From positions 310,001-374,000 of the forward strand of contig NZ_SLWK01000002.1 of the NCBI RefSeq assembly GCF_004345615.1: a stretch of 64,000 nt of DNA. Reading direction: 5' to 3'. Made by a program: the position numbers and the translations under genes. Below the pieces are notes generated by a model. It searched no databases. It was given only the letters and a program-made list of their open reading frames with translations, and had not been told where the DNA came from. Positions 36,542-45,916 of the stretch are shown here, in pieces. This DNA is from Natronoflexus pectinivorans. Its GTDB lineage: Bacteria; Bacteroidota; Bacteroidia; Bacteroidales; Marinilabiliaceae. How positions within the stretch are numbered: the first letter of the stretch is position 1; every line of letters starts with the position of its first letter.

Positions 36542-39370
36542 ATGAAACTCATTTCTAAGAATTTACTAACTGTTTTAGGCTGTTTCTTTGCCTTTTCTTC
36601 ACTTACTGCTCAAAATCTTGCAGAAATACCCGTTCCGTTAGACCCAATGGTGCGAACAGGCACATTGCAGAACGGTCTCACATATTACATTCGCTATAAC
36701 GAAGAGCCACAAGATAGAGCCAGTTTCTATATTGTTCAAAATGTGGGAGCACTTTTGGAAGAGGATCATCAAAATGGGTTGGCTCATTTTCTGGAGCACA
36801 TGGCTTTTAATGGCACAGAAAATTTTGAAGGGAAGGGAATTCTCAATACGCTCGAACGTCATGGAGTGGCTTTTGGTCGTAACATCAATGCATTTACCTC
36901 TTTTAATGAAACTGTATATAACATCAGTGATGTGCCGGTTAATCGTCCCGGTATTCTTGATACCTGTCTGTTGATTCTTTATGATTGGAGCAACGGACTA
37001 TTGCTTACCGACGAAGAAATTGAACTGGAGCGAGGCGTGATTCTTGAAGAGTGGCGAACCAGAAGGAACTCCAATGTCAGGATGAGAGATCAATGGTTCC
37101 CGGTTTTATTTGAAGGGTCGATGTATGCAGTTCGTGATGTTATTGGCGACACAACGGTAATTAAATATCATGACCCTGAAGTACTCAGACAGTTTTATCA
37201 TGATTGGTATCGAACCGACTTGCAGGCCATTATTATGGTTGGTCAATTTGATGTGGATGAAATGGAGGAAAAAGTTATTGAACTTTTTTCAAAAATTCCA
37301 GCAGTAGAAAATGCCATGGAACGACCGTTTTTTGAAATCCCAGAGCGGGAAGGCACCGCATTTGTTGTGGCCACCGATAGAGAAGCCACTCAAACGAGCA
37401 TCACCATTTATATCCCGAGAAGAAACTTGGATTTGCAAAATAAAACTCTTGAAAATTTGAGGTCCGGATACATACGCTCTCTGTATAACTCAATGACAAG
37501 TGCTCGAATTCAGGAACTATTGCAACAGGGAACACCTCCTTTTATAAATGGTTACACACAGGCTGGTGGTTTTATGAGGGGTTACGATTCTTATGCTATT
37601 GGGGTTACTGCGAATCCCGGAGAAGCAGAAAAGGCTCTTGAAGCCATAATGATTGAAACAGAGCGTGTTTTAAGGCATGGGTTTACCGAAAATGAGTTGG
37701 CAAGAGCCAAATCCAATATTCTCACAAACCTGGAGAGTAGGTATAATGACAGGGGGAAGATTCGAAATGATGTATTTGCACGACAATTGCAGAATCATTA
37801 CCTGATTAATGCTGTAGTTCCAGGCATTGAGTTTGAGTATGAATTTGCCAATCAGGTAATTCCCGGAATCACTGTTGAAGAAGTTTCTGCAATAGCGCGG
37901 GAGTGGATACGCGAAGATAACCGAACCATTGTTGTGACTGGTCCTGATAATATAGAACACATAACAGAGGCAAGCGCCCTATCTATAATGGATGGTGTTA
38001 AACTTGCCGAAATTGCACCATATGAGGATCGCTTGCTCGCTGAGAGCCTTATTGAAGAGGGCTTGCCCGGATCCTCAATTGAGAAAACTGTAATTCTTGA
38101 AGATTTTGATGCCGTGGAATGGACGCTTTCAAATGGTGTTCGTGTGGTGTACCGACATGCTGATTATGAAAAGGATAATGTGTTGTTGTCCGCCTATAGC
38201 CCGGGTGGCTCTTCTGTTAAGGGAAATGATTTTGTGCCATCAATTACGCTTTTTAACGAGCTGATAACCAGTTATGGTGTAGGTGATTTTGATGCCGTTT
38301 CATTGCAACAGATGCTATCCGGGAAACGGGTTTCGGTGCGCCCCATGGTTTATGATTTTTCGGAAACCATAAGTGGCAATGCCGCGCCACGCGATTTTGA
38401 AACCATGATGCAACTGGTTTATCTCTATTTTGAGCAGCCAAGATTCGATGAGGAAGCACATAATGCATTGATGTCGCGCTATGTTTCGTTTGTATCCAAT
38501 ATGCAGAATGAGCCTCGCAAAATAATGAGTGATTCTATCACATTATTATTGTCAGATTTTCATCCCAGAGTGAGAAACTTAGATGTTTCATTGATTAATG
38601 AGGTCTGTTTTGAGCAGATTAGAGCGATTTATCAGGATAGGATTCAAGATGCTTCTGATTTTGTTTTCTTTATCGTTGGTAATATGGATGAAGATGTTGT
38701 CAGGTTAATGTCGAAGCAATATCTGGGTTCCTTAACCAGCACCGGCCGTGAAGAGACATGGGTTGACCATGGCATAAGGTTTCCTCAAGGCCAACAGAAA
38801 AAGCAAATTGAAATACCATTGGAAATACCCAAAGCCAATGTAAATGTGTTCTATTCACGGGAAATGGACTACAGTCCTGAAAATTTGATGTATCTGCGCG
38901 TGTTGAGAGGAATCCTTAATTTGAGATACATTGAGACCATTCGTGAAGACGAGGGAGGCACTTACGGAGTTTCTGTTGGCTGGTCGATGAACCGTAAACC
39001 GGTTCAAACGGGAGGGATACAGATGAGGTTCGAAACAGACCCTGAAAGAGTTGACCATCTGAAACCAATTCTTTACAGAGAGATTGAGAAAATCATTGCA
39101 GAGGGTCCCACGCAGGATGACTTCCAAAAAACCATTGAGAACATTTTGAAGGACAGAGAGCAGGCACGCCGGCACAATTCGTTTTGGCTTAATTCGATTT
39201 ATAACTTCTATAGAGAAGGGGTTAATCATGCGGATGAAGAGAACTTTGAAGAGATTGCCCGTAACATGACTTTGGATGATATACATCAGTTTGTTATAGA
39301 GTTTTTTAATGAAGCTGATTTGATGGATATACTATTTCTGCCACAGGCAGAAATAGTATCTGCTAATTAA
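36542..39370 (+). CDS. M16 family zinc metallopeptidase (pitrilysin-like)
   Basis: This 942-residue exported protease has a signal peptide (LTVLGCFFAFSSLTAQ) and the inverted zinc motif H82-F-L-E85-H86 (GLAHFLEHMAFNGT). The third ligand lies in the segment ELERGVILEEWR. The second, inactive M16 half starts about residue 530 (WTLSNGVRVVYRHADY) and has no HXXEH. The layout matches the long Bacteroidota M16 peptidases that degrade peptides in the periplasm. The ATG at 36542 is chosen because it begins the signal peptide. Its last codons contain a perfect hairpin that may serve the convergent gene. Confidence 0.94.
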   Translation: MKLISKNLLTVLGCFFAFSSLTAQNLAEIPVPLDPMVRTGTLQNGLTYYIRYNEEPQDRASFYIVQNVGALLEEDHQNGLAHFLEHMAFNGTENFEGKGILNTLERHGVAFGRNINAFTSFNETVYNISDVPVNRPGILDTCLLILYDWSNGLLLTDEEIELERGVILEEWRTRRNSNVRMRDQWFPVLFEGSMYAVRDVIGDTTVIKYHDPEVLRQFYHDWYRTDLQAIIMVGQFDVDEMEEKVIELFSKIPAVENAMERPFFEIPEREGTAFVVATDREATQTSITIYIPRRNLDLQNKTLENLRSGYIRSLYNSMTSARIQELLQQGTPPFINGYTQAGGFMRGYDSYAIGVTANPGEAEKALEAIMIETERVLRHGFTENELARAKSNILTNLESRYNDRGKIRNDVFARQLQNHYLINAVVPGIEFEYEFANQVIPGITVEEVSAIAREWIREDNRTIVVTGPDNIEHITEASALSIMDGVKLAEIAPYEDRLLAESLIEEGLPGSSIEKTVILEDFDAVEWTLSNGVRVVYRHADYEKDNVLLSAYSPGGSSVKGNDFVPSITLFNELITSYGVGDFDAVSLQQMLSGKRVSVRPMVYDFSETISGNAAPRDFETMMQLVYLYFEQPRFDEEAHNALMSRYVSFVSNMQNEPRKIMSDSITLLLSDFHPRVRNLDVSLINEVCFEQIRAIYQDRIQDASDFVFFIVGNMDEDVVRLMSKQYLGSLTSTGREETWVDHGIRFPQGQQKKQIEIPLEIPKANVNVFYSREMDYSPENLMYLRVLRGILNLRYIETIREDEGGTYGVSVGWSMNRKPVQTGGIQMRFETDPERVDHLKPILYREIEKIIAEGPTQDDFQKTIENILKDREQARRHNSFWLNSIYNFYREGVNHADEENFEEIARNMTLDDIHQFVIEFFNEADLMDILFLPQAEIVSAN
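39329..39359. terminator. Hairpin inside the 3' end of the M16 gene
   Basis: Perfect 14-base arms at 39329-39342 and 39346-39359 flank a 3-base loop ACA. It lies within the last M16 codons and 17 bases past the stop of the convergent gene on the minus strand. The two genes are separated by only 6 bases. Confidence 0.55.
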
Positions 39371-39376
39371 TTCTAA

Positions 39377-42334
39377 TCAGTTCACCAAAAAACTATTAAA
39401 GCCCGTTCTCAGAATAAATTCATGGAAAGGTTCATTGTCGAAACTTCTTATTCCAAACCGGTATCCTAAACTAAAAGGAAGAACAAAGCGGAAAAAATGA
39501 GTGTCGGCGTGTAATTCGGTTCCATAGGAAGAGAAGTTGCGTTGGTTTTTCGTGATTTCACCGGTTTGGGCATCGGTCAATGAATAGTTGACAATGGCTG
39601 CATCGTAAAACAGGTTTAATCTCAGCCGTTTAATGTATGCAAACGCCCCCATTGAAACATCAGGATTCCAGAGTGGCAGCATGTAGGTGTTTCGCATAAC
39701 ATACATTTCATCGTTGTAAATGGATGAGTAGCCTCGCGGATAACCCAGCACATCGTTGTATCTGAAATAACGGACGAAATCGTCACCATTTCCGGATTCT
39801 TCTCCGTTATTTTTTATCTGATAGTTGTTGTCGATGGCAATAGCGTGGTGTTGCATTATGCCCGGGAAATACAGCCTGGAGAACAGGCCAAAAATATTTC
39901 CTCTGTCCAGGTCACCATGGATTGAATGCCTGTAAACTCCTTGAATTACCTGACCCATGCGAGGTGCAACATCACGGGATGCACCGCGTCTGATGTTTTG
40001 AAAATAGAGACTGTACTCCATGCTGTAAAAATCATAACCGCGACGTGTCTCTTGTTTGGTAACTCCTGTCGGAATAAGCTGATTGGCTTGCAAAATATAT
40101 TGCGTCATAGGGAAGCTGATGCCGGTCTGTTTTTGCCATGAGAGGGTGACTTCAGGCGATAAAAACCTGCTGTAATTTCCTCTGCTAAGGTTCAGCGGCA
40201 CCTGCATTCCTAACTCAATTCTGGTATGGTTTATTTGCTGGTCGGTATCAATAAAATATATTTCATCATCTAATTGATAAAATCCACTGCGTTCAAATTG
40301 AGATTCACCTGCTCTGATTCCCAGTTTCAGCACTGGAAACCAGGCACGATAAATCATTTGAAGGTGATATTTTTCGTGCGATTGAGACGGATCGGCATTA
40401 TATCCTGCCGAAAAGATTGCTGTACCAAGTAGATTTTGTGACATTACAGAAACGCCGGTATGAACCTCACTGCGGTCGAAATCTGCATAAACCGGAGCCC
40501 AGCTGTGGACGTTAAACAGGTTCCATTTGCTGTATTTTTCAACTTCATATTCGGTGTTTGGGACAGGCGTCGGTGTGGTATCTTTCTGTACTATGATGCT
40601 GTCAATGAGGTTGTCGATGAATGAATTGGTCTCTGTTGTCGCTTTTTTCGATGGGTTGTCATTGTATAGCGCCAAAGAAAACCCGCGACTGTTATATTGG
40701 CTGTAAACTATTTGATTGCTTTTTGAAACGGCAGGGAACATCGCCCCAAATCTGGATGAAGTCAACTGTTTTTTTTGGCCTGTTTGGATGTTGATGGAGA
40801 ATATTTCATCACTGATTGCACCTTTGGCATTGTACCAGATGGTGTCTCCGCTTTGTGCCGGATGTCTGATTTCATCAAACCCCGGTGAGGTAATCTGTCG
40901 CCACGTTTCTGATTCAGGGTTTAGTGTATAAATTGCTTTCCCCCCCGGGGAAAGCAATACGCAAACAATGTTTTCTCCATTCAGATTCCATGATGGTGTG
41001 AGCGGAAAGTAGTTTTCCGGAGTTGAAATTTCTTTTAATTTCTCACCTGTTTTACCATCAATCAAGGTGATGAAAAACCTGTAATCGGGTGTTGATTCAA
41101 CAACGGCTATTCTATCTTCTAAGGGATGCAAGGCAGGTGCAAAGAAATTGGTTTTTTGAGTAATGGTTGAGGTTTTTCCCGTTTCCAGATGATGGGTTCT
41201 GATGACCGACCATGATTCATTTTCCCATCGCGGATGGTACACCAGTTCACTCCATGCCACAAGGTTGCTGTTGGCCGATATGGGTTCAGCTTCACGTATT
41301 CCCGTGTAAACAAGAGTTTCAGTTTGTCCGGTATGCAGATTCACTGAAACTATTTGCGAACGCAACGCCGGCCCGCGCAGCTCTGCAACCACCATTGAGT
41401 CAGAGATGAATTGCGGATGTGTGTAGCGAAGATAATCGGTGTGCAAAGCAGACACAGAGTCATACCGCGTAAAATTTTGTGCAGCTATTTCATTTTCCCA
41501 TTCACGGGTTAATTGCTCAAACATGTTGTTGTAAAGCCGTTTTTGATTCAAACCGGTATGTTGGCGTATGGCACGATTAAAGGGGGTCAGCATCCAGCTG
41601 TTTCTACCGCTGTTTCTAATGGTTTTTTCCCAGAGCTCGGCGCCATAAGTCTGCCTTGCCATAGCAGTGAGCGGGTAACCCATTTTGTAATAATCAGGCA
41701 CATGGTCTCTGAATGAACCCATATATGCCTTATCGTAGCTGAATTTTCCTTTTTCAACCAGCTGCGCTTTCAGCTCACGGTTAAACTCGAAAGAACGGCC
41801 ACGCCCACTGTTTGTAAGGGCTGTTTCAGCAATGATGGCATCACCCTCCAAAAACCACATGGGTAAATACATTCCCAACACTCCGCCCACAGCCTGTTGA
41901 CCGGTAAAATAGCTTAAAATTCGAGTGAAACCCTGGTTGAGTTTGTCAATCTGCACAACATGCCTGTATTCGTGAATGGCTAAATGTTCAAGCCAATCAG
42001 TTGAGCCGATGTTTTGATGGGGAGTTGAAAAGAATTCAGTTCGCCGGGGAGCCCACGAAACAAAACCATTTGAATATACTGTATGATTGTGAATGAGCAC
42101 ATCAACCCTTCGGGGTTGATGTTTCAACGTTCCTGAAATATGCGGAGCCATGCTGTCGATGAAAGCCGCCAGCCGTAACGCTTCTTTTTCTAAGCTCTCC
42201 TCAAAAACAATGCGAATCGCCGGTGTTTTTATCTGGTTCCATCTGAGTCTTGCAGGGTCTGAACCTGATGAGTAATACTGCGACAATACCGAAAAACTTA
42301 ATACCAGAAGGACAAAAATGGCAGTATATCTCAT
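39377..42334 (-). CDS. Outer-membrane HEXXH metallopeptidase with beta-propeller and C-terminal barrel
   Basis: This 985-residue exported protein has a signal peptide (FVLLVLSFSVLSQ). Its gluzincin-like peptidase domain carries H121-E-Y-R-H125 (LAIHEYRHVVQ) and E163 in WFLEGDAI as likely third zinc ligand, the usual spacing. A beta-propeller follows at about 290-590 (for example FFAPALHPLEDRIAVV, YFPLTPSWNLNGENIV, MFPAVSKSNQIVYS). The last 350 residues have barrel-like alternating strands ending in FILRTGFNSFLVN. It is often annotated loosely as TolB-like, but it is a different protein from TolB. The substrate is unknown. Confidence 0.85.
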   Translation of the reverse strand: MRYTAIFVLLVLSFSVLSQYYSSGSDPARLRWNQIKTPAIRIVFEESLEKEALRLAAFIDSMAPHISGTLKHQPRRVDVLIHNHTVYSNGFVSWAPRRTEFFSTPHQNIGSTDWLEHLAIHEYRHVVQIDKLNQGFTRILSYFTGQQAVGGVLGMYLPMWFLEGDAIIAETALTNSGRGRSFEFNRELKAQLVEKGKFSYDKAYMGSFRDHVPDYYKMGYPLTAMARQTYGAELWEKTIRNSGRNSWMLTPFNRAIRQHTGLNQKRLYNNMFEQLTREWENEIAAQNFTRYDSVSALHTDYLRYTHPQFISDSMVVAELRGPALRSQIVSVNLHTGQTETLVYTGIREAEPISANSNLVAWSELVYHPRWENESWSVIRTHHLETGKTSTITQKTNFFAPALHPLEDRIAVVESTPDYRFFITLIDGKTGEKLKEISTPENYFPLTPSWNLNGENIVCVLLSPGGKAIYTLNPESETWRQITSPGFDEIRHPAQSGDTIWYNAKGAISDEIFSINIQTGQKKQLTSSRFGAMFPAVSKSNQIVYSQYNSRGFSLALYNDNPSKKATTETNSFIDNLIDSIIVQKDTTPTPVPNTEYEVEKYSKWNLFNVHSWAPVYADFDRSEVHTGVSVMSQNLLGTAIFSAGYNADPSQSHEKYHLQMIYRAWFPVLKLGIRAGESQFERSGFYQLDDEIYFIDTDQQINHTRIELGMQVPLNLSRGNYSRFLSPEVTLSWQKQTGISFPMTQYILQANQLIPTGVTKQETRRGYDFYSMEYSLYFQNIRRGASRDVAPRMGQVIQGVYRHSIHGDLDRGNIFGLFSRLYFPGIMQHHAIAIDNNYQIKNNGEESGNGDDFVRYFRYNDVLGYPRGYSSIYNDEMYVMRNTYMLPLWNPDVSMGAFAYIKRLRLNLFYDAAIVNYSLTDAQTGEITKNQRNFSSYGTELHADTHFFRFVLPFSLGYRFGIRSFDNEPFHEFILRTGFNSFLVN

Positions 42335-42366
42335 TGGAGTGGTTTCTTATTCAGTTTATATTGTGT

Positions 42367-42374
42367 CAAATATA
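42367..42374 (-). promoter_or_regulatory. -7 element before the HEXXH-propeller gene
   Basis: On the minus strand the site reads TATATTTG, 33 bases before the start codon. No matching TTG is seen at the -33 distance. Confidence 0.5.
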
Positions 42375-42599
42375 ACAATAGATGATTAAATTTTGGGTGT
42401 GGATGAAGTTGGATGTTAATCATCACATCTAAAATTGTCCATTTTTCTATACTGAAAACAATCGGGTTTCGCCGATTGTTTAAGCCATATATATTAGTTT
42501 GATTAATCTGTTTTGTTGAACAATGGAAAATTAATCTCAAAAATATCATATTTTTACCTCGATGTTTTTTTTAGTGGTTTTGAAGGGAAGAAATTCAGG

Positions 42600-44306
42600 A
42601 TGGATAAACACAGGTTTGTAATATACCAGTTGTTGCCACGTTTGTTTGGTAACACAAAGAGTGTCAATGTTCCCAATGGAAACATTGACCAAAATGGATG
42701 CGGAAAATTTAATGATATCAGCAAGGAAGCGTTGATTTCTATTGCCGGATTGGGTGCCACGCATGTATGGTACACCGGAGTGATTGAGCATGCCACATGC
42801 AGTGATTTCTCCAAATATGGTATTGCAGCTGATTCCCCCGATGTGGTTAAGGGACAGGCCGGGTCTCCTTACGCCATAAAGGATTATTACGATGTAGCTC
42901 CTGATTTAGCCGTTGATGTAAACAACCGAATGGCTGAATTTGAAAACCTCATTACAAGAACACATGCTGCAGGTTTAAAGGTGATTATTGATTTAGTGCC
43001 CAATCACGTAGCAAGAAATTACAACTCCGATGCAGCACCAAAAGGCATTGAGCCTTTTGGGAAAAAAGATAATAAAAAGGTCTCTTTCGCAAAAGACAAC
43101 AACTACTACTATTTACCCGGTACCACATTCAAACCTCCTTTGCAGATTTCCAACGAAAAACCATGGAAAGAAACACCTGCCAGAGCTACCGGAAATGATT
43201 GCTTTTCGCCGACTCCATCGGTAAACGACTGGTACGAAACGGTGAAACTGAATTACGGAGTGGATTATCCGGGAGATACTCAGGTTGATTTTGAGCCCGA
43301 ACCGGACACCTGGAAAAAAATGCTCGACATCGTACTTTATTGGTCTCAAAAAGGGGTGGATGGATTCAGGTGTGACATGGCCGGGATGGTTCCCGTTGAG
43401 TTTTGGCGCTGGATGATTGGTGAGGTACGCTCTAAGTTTCCGGAGATGCTTTTCATCGCCGAAATTTATGAGGCTGACAGGTATCAGGATTATATTTTTA
43501 AAGGAGGATTTGATTTTCTGTACGATAAAGTGGTGCTTTACGATGCTTTGCGTGATGTCATGGAGGGAAAGGTTCCGGCATCCGGGTTGACAGATTGTTG
43601 GCAAAAAACTGACGGGCTGCATCATTTTCTTCTCTATTTTTTGGAAAATCATGATGAGCAGAGACTTTCCAGTGACTTTTTTATGACCGTAGGTCATAAA
43701 GCCATTCCCGGAATGACTGTGGCCGCCACCATGTTTAATAACCCTTTGCTCATCTATTTTGGTCAGGAACTTGGCGAGAGAGGAATGGATGAAGAGGGTT
43801 TCAGTGGTCGGGACGGACGTACCACCATTTTTGATTACTGGAGTCTGAAATTAATTCAAAATTGGCGTTCAAATGGCGATTGGACGGGTGCGGATTTGCC
43901 AAAAGCGGCCGCTGAATTACGCAGTTTTTATCAAAAACTGCTAACCATTATCCATCAAAAACCTGCATTTTACAAAGGTCGCTTCTATGATTTGATGTGG
44001 GTGAACAGACATGAATCATTCTGCCACGACAAAATTTATGCATTTATGCGATATGAAGGAGGCCATTGTTTTCTCATATTGGCCAATTTCTCAGACAAAC
44101 AGCAATCCTATAAACTGAAAATCCCTTTGGATGCCATGGATACTTGTGGCATGGAGAAAGAACTGTTCTATAATGGGATTGACTTGCTTGGATTTAACCG
44201 TCCACTTCAATTTCCTGCCGCTGTTGCTTTAAATGGAGGGATAGGAGGTCGTTTGGAGCCCTATACAGCCTCAATTTACGAGTTAAAGGGGTATGTATTG
44301 GATTGA
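42600..44306 (+). CDS. Alpha-amylase family glycoside hydrolase (GH13)
   Basis: This 568-residue enzyme has the GH13 barrel with the conserved regions in order: DLVPNHVARN (region I), GFRCDMAG with nucleophile D259 (region II), FIAEIYE with acid/base E288 (region III) and LENHDEQR with D352 (region IV). A C-terminal beta-sandwich (about residues 470-568) ends in RLEPYTASIYELKG. No signal peptide is seen with the ATG at 42600, so it is probably cytosolic and acts on maltodextrin or glycogen. The frame is open from 42513, but the extra residues match no family start. The specific GH13 subfamily is not decided. Confidence 0.92.
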   Translation: MDKHRFVIYQLLPRLFGNTKSVNVPNGNIDQNGCGKFNDISKEALISIAGLGATHVWYTGVIEHATCSDFSKYGIAADSPDVVKGQAGSPYAIKDYYDVAPDLAVDVNNRMAEFENLITRTHAAGLKVIIDLVPNHVARNYNSDAAPKGIEPFGKKDNKKVSFAKDNNYYYLPGTTFKPPLQISNEKPWKETPARATGNDCFSPTPSVNDWYETVKLNYGVDYPGDTQVDFEPEPDTWKKMLDIVLYWSQKGVDGFRCDMAGMVPVEFWRWMIGEVRSKFPEMLFIAEIYEADRYQDYIFKGGFDFLYDKVVLYDALRDVMEGKVPASGLTDCWQKTDGLHHFLLYFLENHDEQRLSSDFFMTVGHKAIPGMTVAATMFNNPLLIYFGQELGERGMDEEGFSGRDGRTTIFDYWSLKLIQNWRSNGDWTGADLPKAAAELRSFYQKLLTIIHQKPAFYKGRFYDLMWVNRHESFCHDKIYAFMRYEGGHCFLILANFSDKQQSYKLKIPLDAMDTCGMEKELFYNGIDLLGFNRPLQFPAAVALNGGIGGRLEPYTASIYELKGYVLD

Positions 44307-44405
44307 TTATTCTGGTTCGATTCTGACCAGGAACTATTTACATTCACTCGTTTTGTTTGTATATTATAGAAGTTATCATTTACTAAACTTCTAAACACAC
44401 AAAAA

Positions 44406-44738
44406 ATGGGGAAAATTAATTTCACTTTTAACATTGCCCTGGATGAGCAGGAATTTGTGAGGGTTGACGACTATATTTTTACCACCAGGGAAACTTTAAG
44501 GAGGGAAGAACCAAAGGTTCAACTGATTTGTGAGAAATTTCTTTCTACGCTTAAAGAGTTTGAAGGACAGCTTACCATGAAAATAGTTGAAGAGTACCTT
44601 CTTTTATCAAGAGCTTTAGACCAAACCTGCAGTTTTGAGAACAATTGGGACGATAAAAAAATCCTCACCGAATTAATCAATGGAGCAGACCACCCGGTTA
44701 GCTGGTACGCACGTAATTGTAAAATGGCTTGTGTTTGA
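44406..44738 (+). CDS. Small conserved-looking protein of unknown function
   Basis: This 110-residue soluble protein has mixed charge and three Cys residues (LICEKF, CSFENNW, CKMACV). It has no signal or membrane segment. It starts with a strand-like MGKINFTFNIALDEQEF and continues as helices. I do not recognise the family. It lies between the amylase gene and ndpA on the same strand and shares no obvious function with them. Confidence 0.7.
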   Translation: MGKINFTFNIALDEQEFVRVDDYIFTTRETLRREEPKVQLICEKFLSTLKEFEGQLTMKIVEEYLLLSRALDQTCSFENNWDDKKILTELINGADHPVSWYARNCKMACV

Positions 44739-44776
44739 TTAATCTGATTTTTGCTCAGTAAGTTCCTGATATTTTA

Positions 44777-44784
44777 TATTTTTG
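44777..44784 (+). promoter_or_regulatory. Candidate -7 element of ndpA-rsmF
   Basis: TATTTTTG matches TAnnTTTG. A TTTTTG lies 23 bases upstream, a longer spacer than normal. The RNA would begin at the large hairpin 44786-44837. Confidence 0.45.
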
Positions 44785-44785
44785 T

Positions 44786-44837
44786 ACAACATCTGTTCAA
44801 AAGGGTTTTTTAAAGCTCTTTTAAACAGATGTTGTAT
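44786..44837 (+). other. Large hairpin at the predicted 5' end of ndpA mRNA
   Basis: Perfect 12-base arms ACAACATCTGTT (44786-44797) and AACAGATGTTGT (44826-44837) are followed inwards by AAAAGGG/CTCTTTT with one G-T pair. There is no T-run. It lies 29 bases before the ndpA ATG. Confidence 0.6.
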
Positions 44838-44866
44838 TGTTAAATGATATTCAATTCAATAAGAAT

Positions 44867-45916
44867 ATGATAGAAAGTTCGCAGGTGATAATCGAAGATG
44901 TGGTGGTTCACCACATCGGAGCTAAAGCTGAAGGTCAGCCGGTTCGATATTCAAAAAATGCGCTTAAACTTCAGGATGAAGAGTTGGTTGGCAACGTTCT
45001 GAAAAGTTATTTTTTTAACGCCTTTAAAACCGAAGCTTATTTTAATTTTATTGGAGCAGAGGAAGGTGCAGCCGGAAAGGTATATCAGTTAGCCTGTGAG
45101 GTTTTTGACGATTCTTCGTTGTTTTACAATACGTCTCTTCAATTTGCCGAATTTTTGCACGAACAAAGCAATCATCCAAAAATAAGAGGTGGCGAGTTTT
45201 ACCTGGCTCTGTTTCGCAATTGCGTGGTGGATGGGGAGGTTGTGGATGGCTTAGGACTATTTAAATCTGAAAATAAGGAAACGTTCCTGAAGGTATATCT
45301 CAAAGAGCAAAATTTTGAGTTGGGAACCCAGGAGGGAATCAACATCCGAAAGCTCGACAAAGGGTGTATTATTTTTAATACCGAACGCGAACAGGGTTTC
45401 AAGTGTGTAATGGTTGATAACATCAACAAAGGAAATGAGGCTCGTTTCTGGAAGGAGGATTTTCTGGGGTTGCAACCACGTGAGGACAGCTACTATTTTA
45501 CACAAAACTACATGGATGCCTGCAAAGGGTTTGTGAAGGATGTTTATAACAATGAAAACCAGGTTTCCCGCCCTGAGCAGTTCGACTTTCTGAATCGTTC
45601 ACTGGACTTTTTCGATAATAAACCCAATTTTAAACAGGAGGATTTTGAGAGGGAAGTGGTTCGCTTTCCCGAAGTTTCTGAAGCATTTGCCGATTATCGT
45701 CAGCAATTCGAACAGGATAGGGGTATTCCCTTAAACGACAGTTTTGATATATCAAAAAGCGCTGTTAAAAGTGAGAAGAAACACTTTAAATCGGTACTCA
45801 AACTGGACAAGAATTTCCATGTTTACGTGCATGGAAAACGCGATTACATAGAAAAAGGATTCGATTCCCAAAAGGGGATGAATTATTATAAACTCTTTTT
45901 TGAACAGGAGTTGTGA
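44867..45916 (+). CDS. ndpA: Nucleoid-associated protein, NdpA/YejK family
   Basis: This 349-residue protein matches the 37 kDa nucleoid-associated family (NA37). It has the start VIIEDVVVHHIGAKAEG, a middle region FYLALFRNCVVDGEVVDGLGLFKSENKETFLKV, LDKGCIIFNTEREQGFKCVMVD, FWKEDFLGLQPREDSYYFTQNYM and the C-terminal VLKLDKNFHVYVHGKRDYIEKGFD. The function in E. coli is poorly known beyond nucleoid association. The ATG at 44867 is preferred to the in-frame TTG at 44837, which lies in the hairpin. Its TGA overlaps the ATG of the next gene by one base. Confidence 0.9.
   Translation: MIESSQVIIEDVVVHHIGAKAEGQPVRYSKNALKLQDEELVGNVLKSYFFNAFKTEAYFNFIGAEEGAAGKVYQLACEVFDDSSLFYNTSLQFAEFLHEQSNHPKIRGGEFYLALFRNCVVDGEVVDGLGLFKSENKETFLKVYLKEQNFELGTQEGINIRKLDKGCIIFNTEREQGFKCVMVDNINKGNEARFWKEDFLGLQPREDSYYFTQNYMDACKGFVKDVYNNENQVSRPEQFDFLNRSLDFFDNKPNFKQEDFEREVVRFPEVSEAFADYRQQFEQDRGIPLNDSFDISKSAVKSEKKHFKSVLKLDKNFHVYVHGKRDYIEKGFDSQKGMNYYKLFFEQEL

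Noticed and set aside
42513-42599. Amylase N-terminal extension from 42513
   Set aside because: The extra 29 residues include an unconvincing hydrophobic patch and precede the family start; the ATG at 42600 is better.
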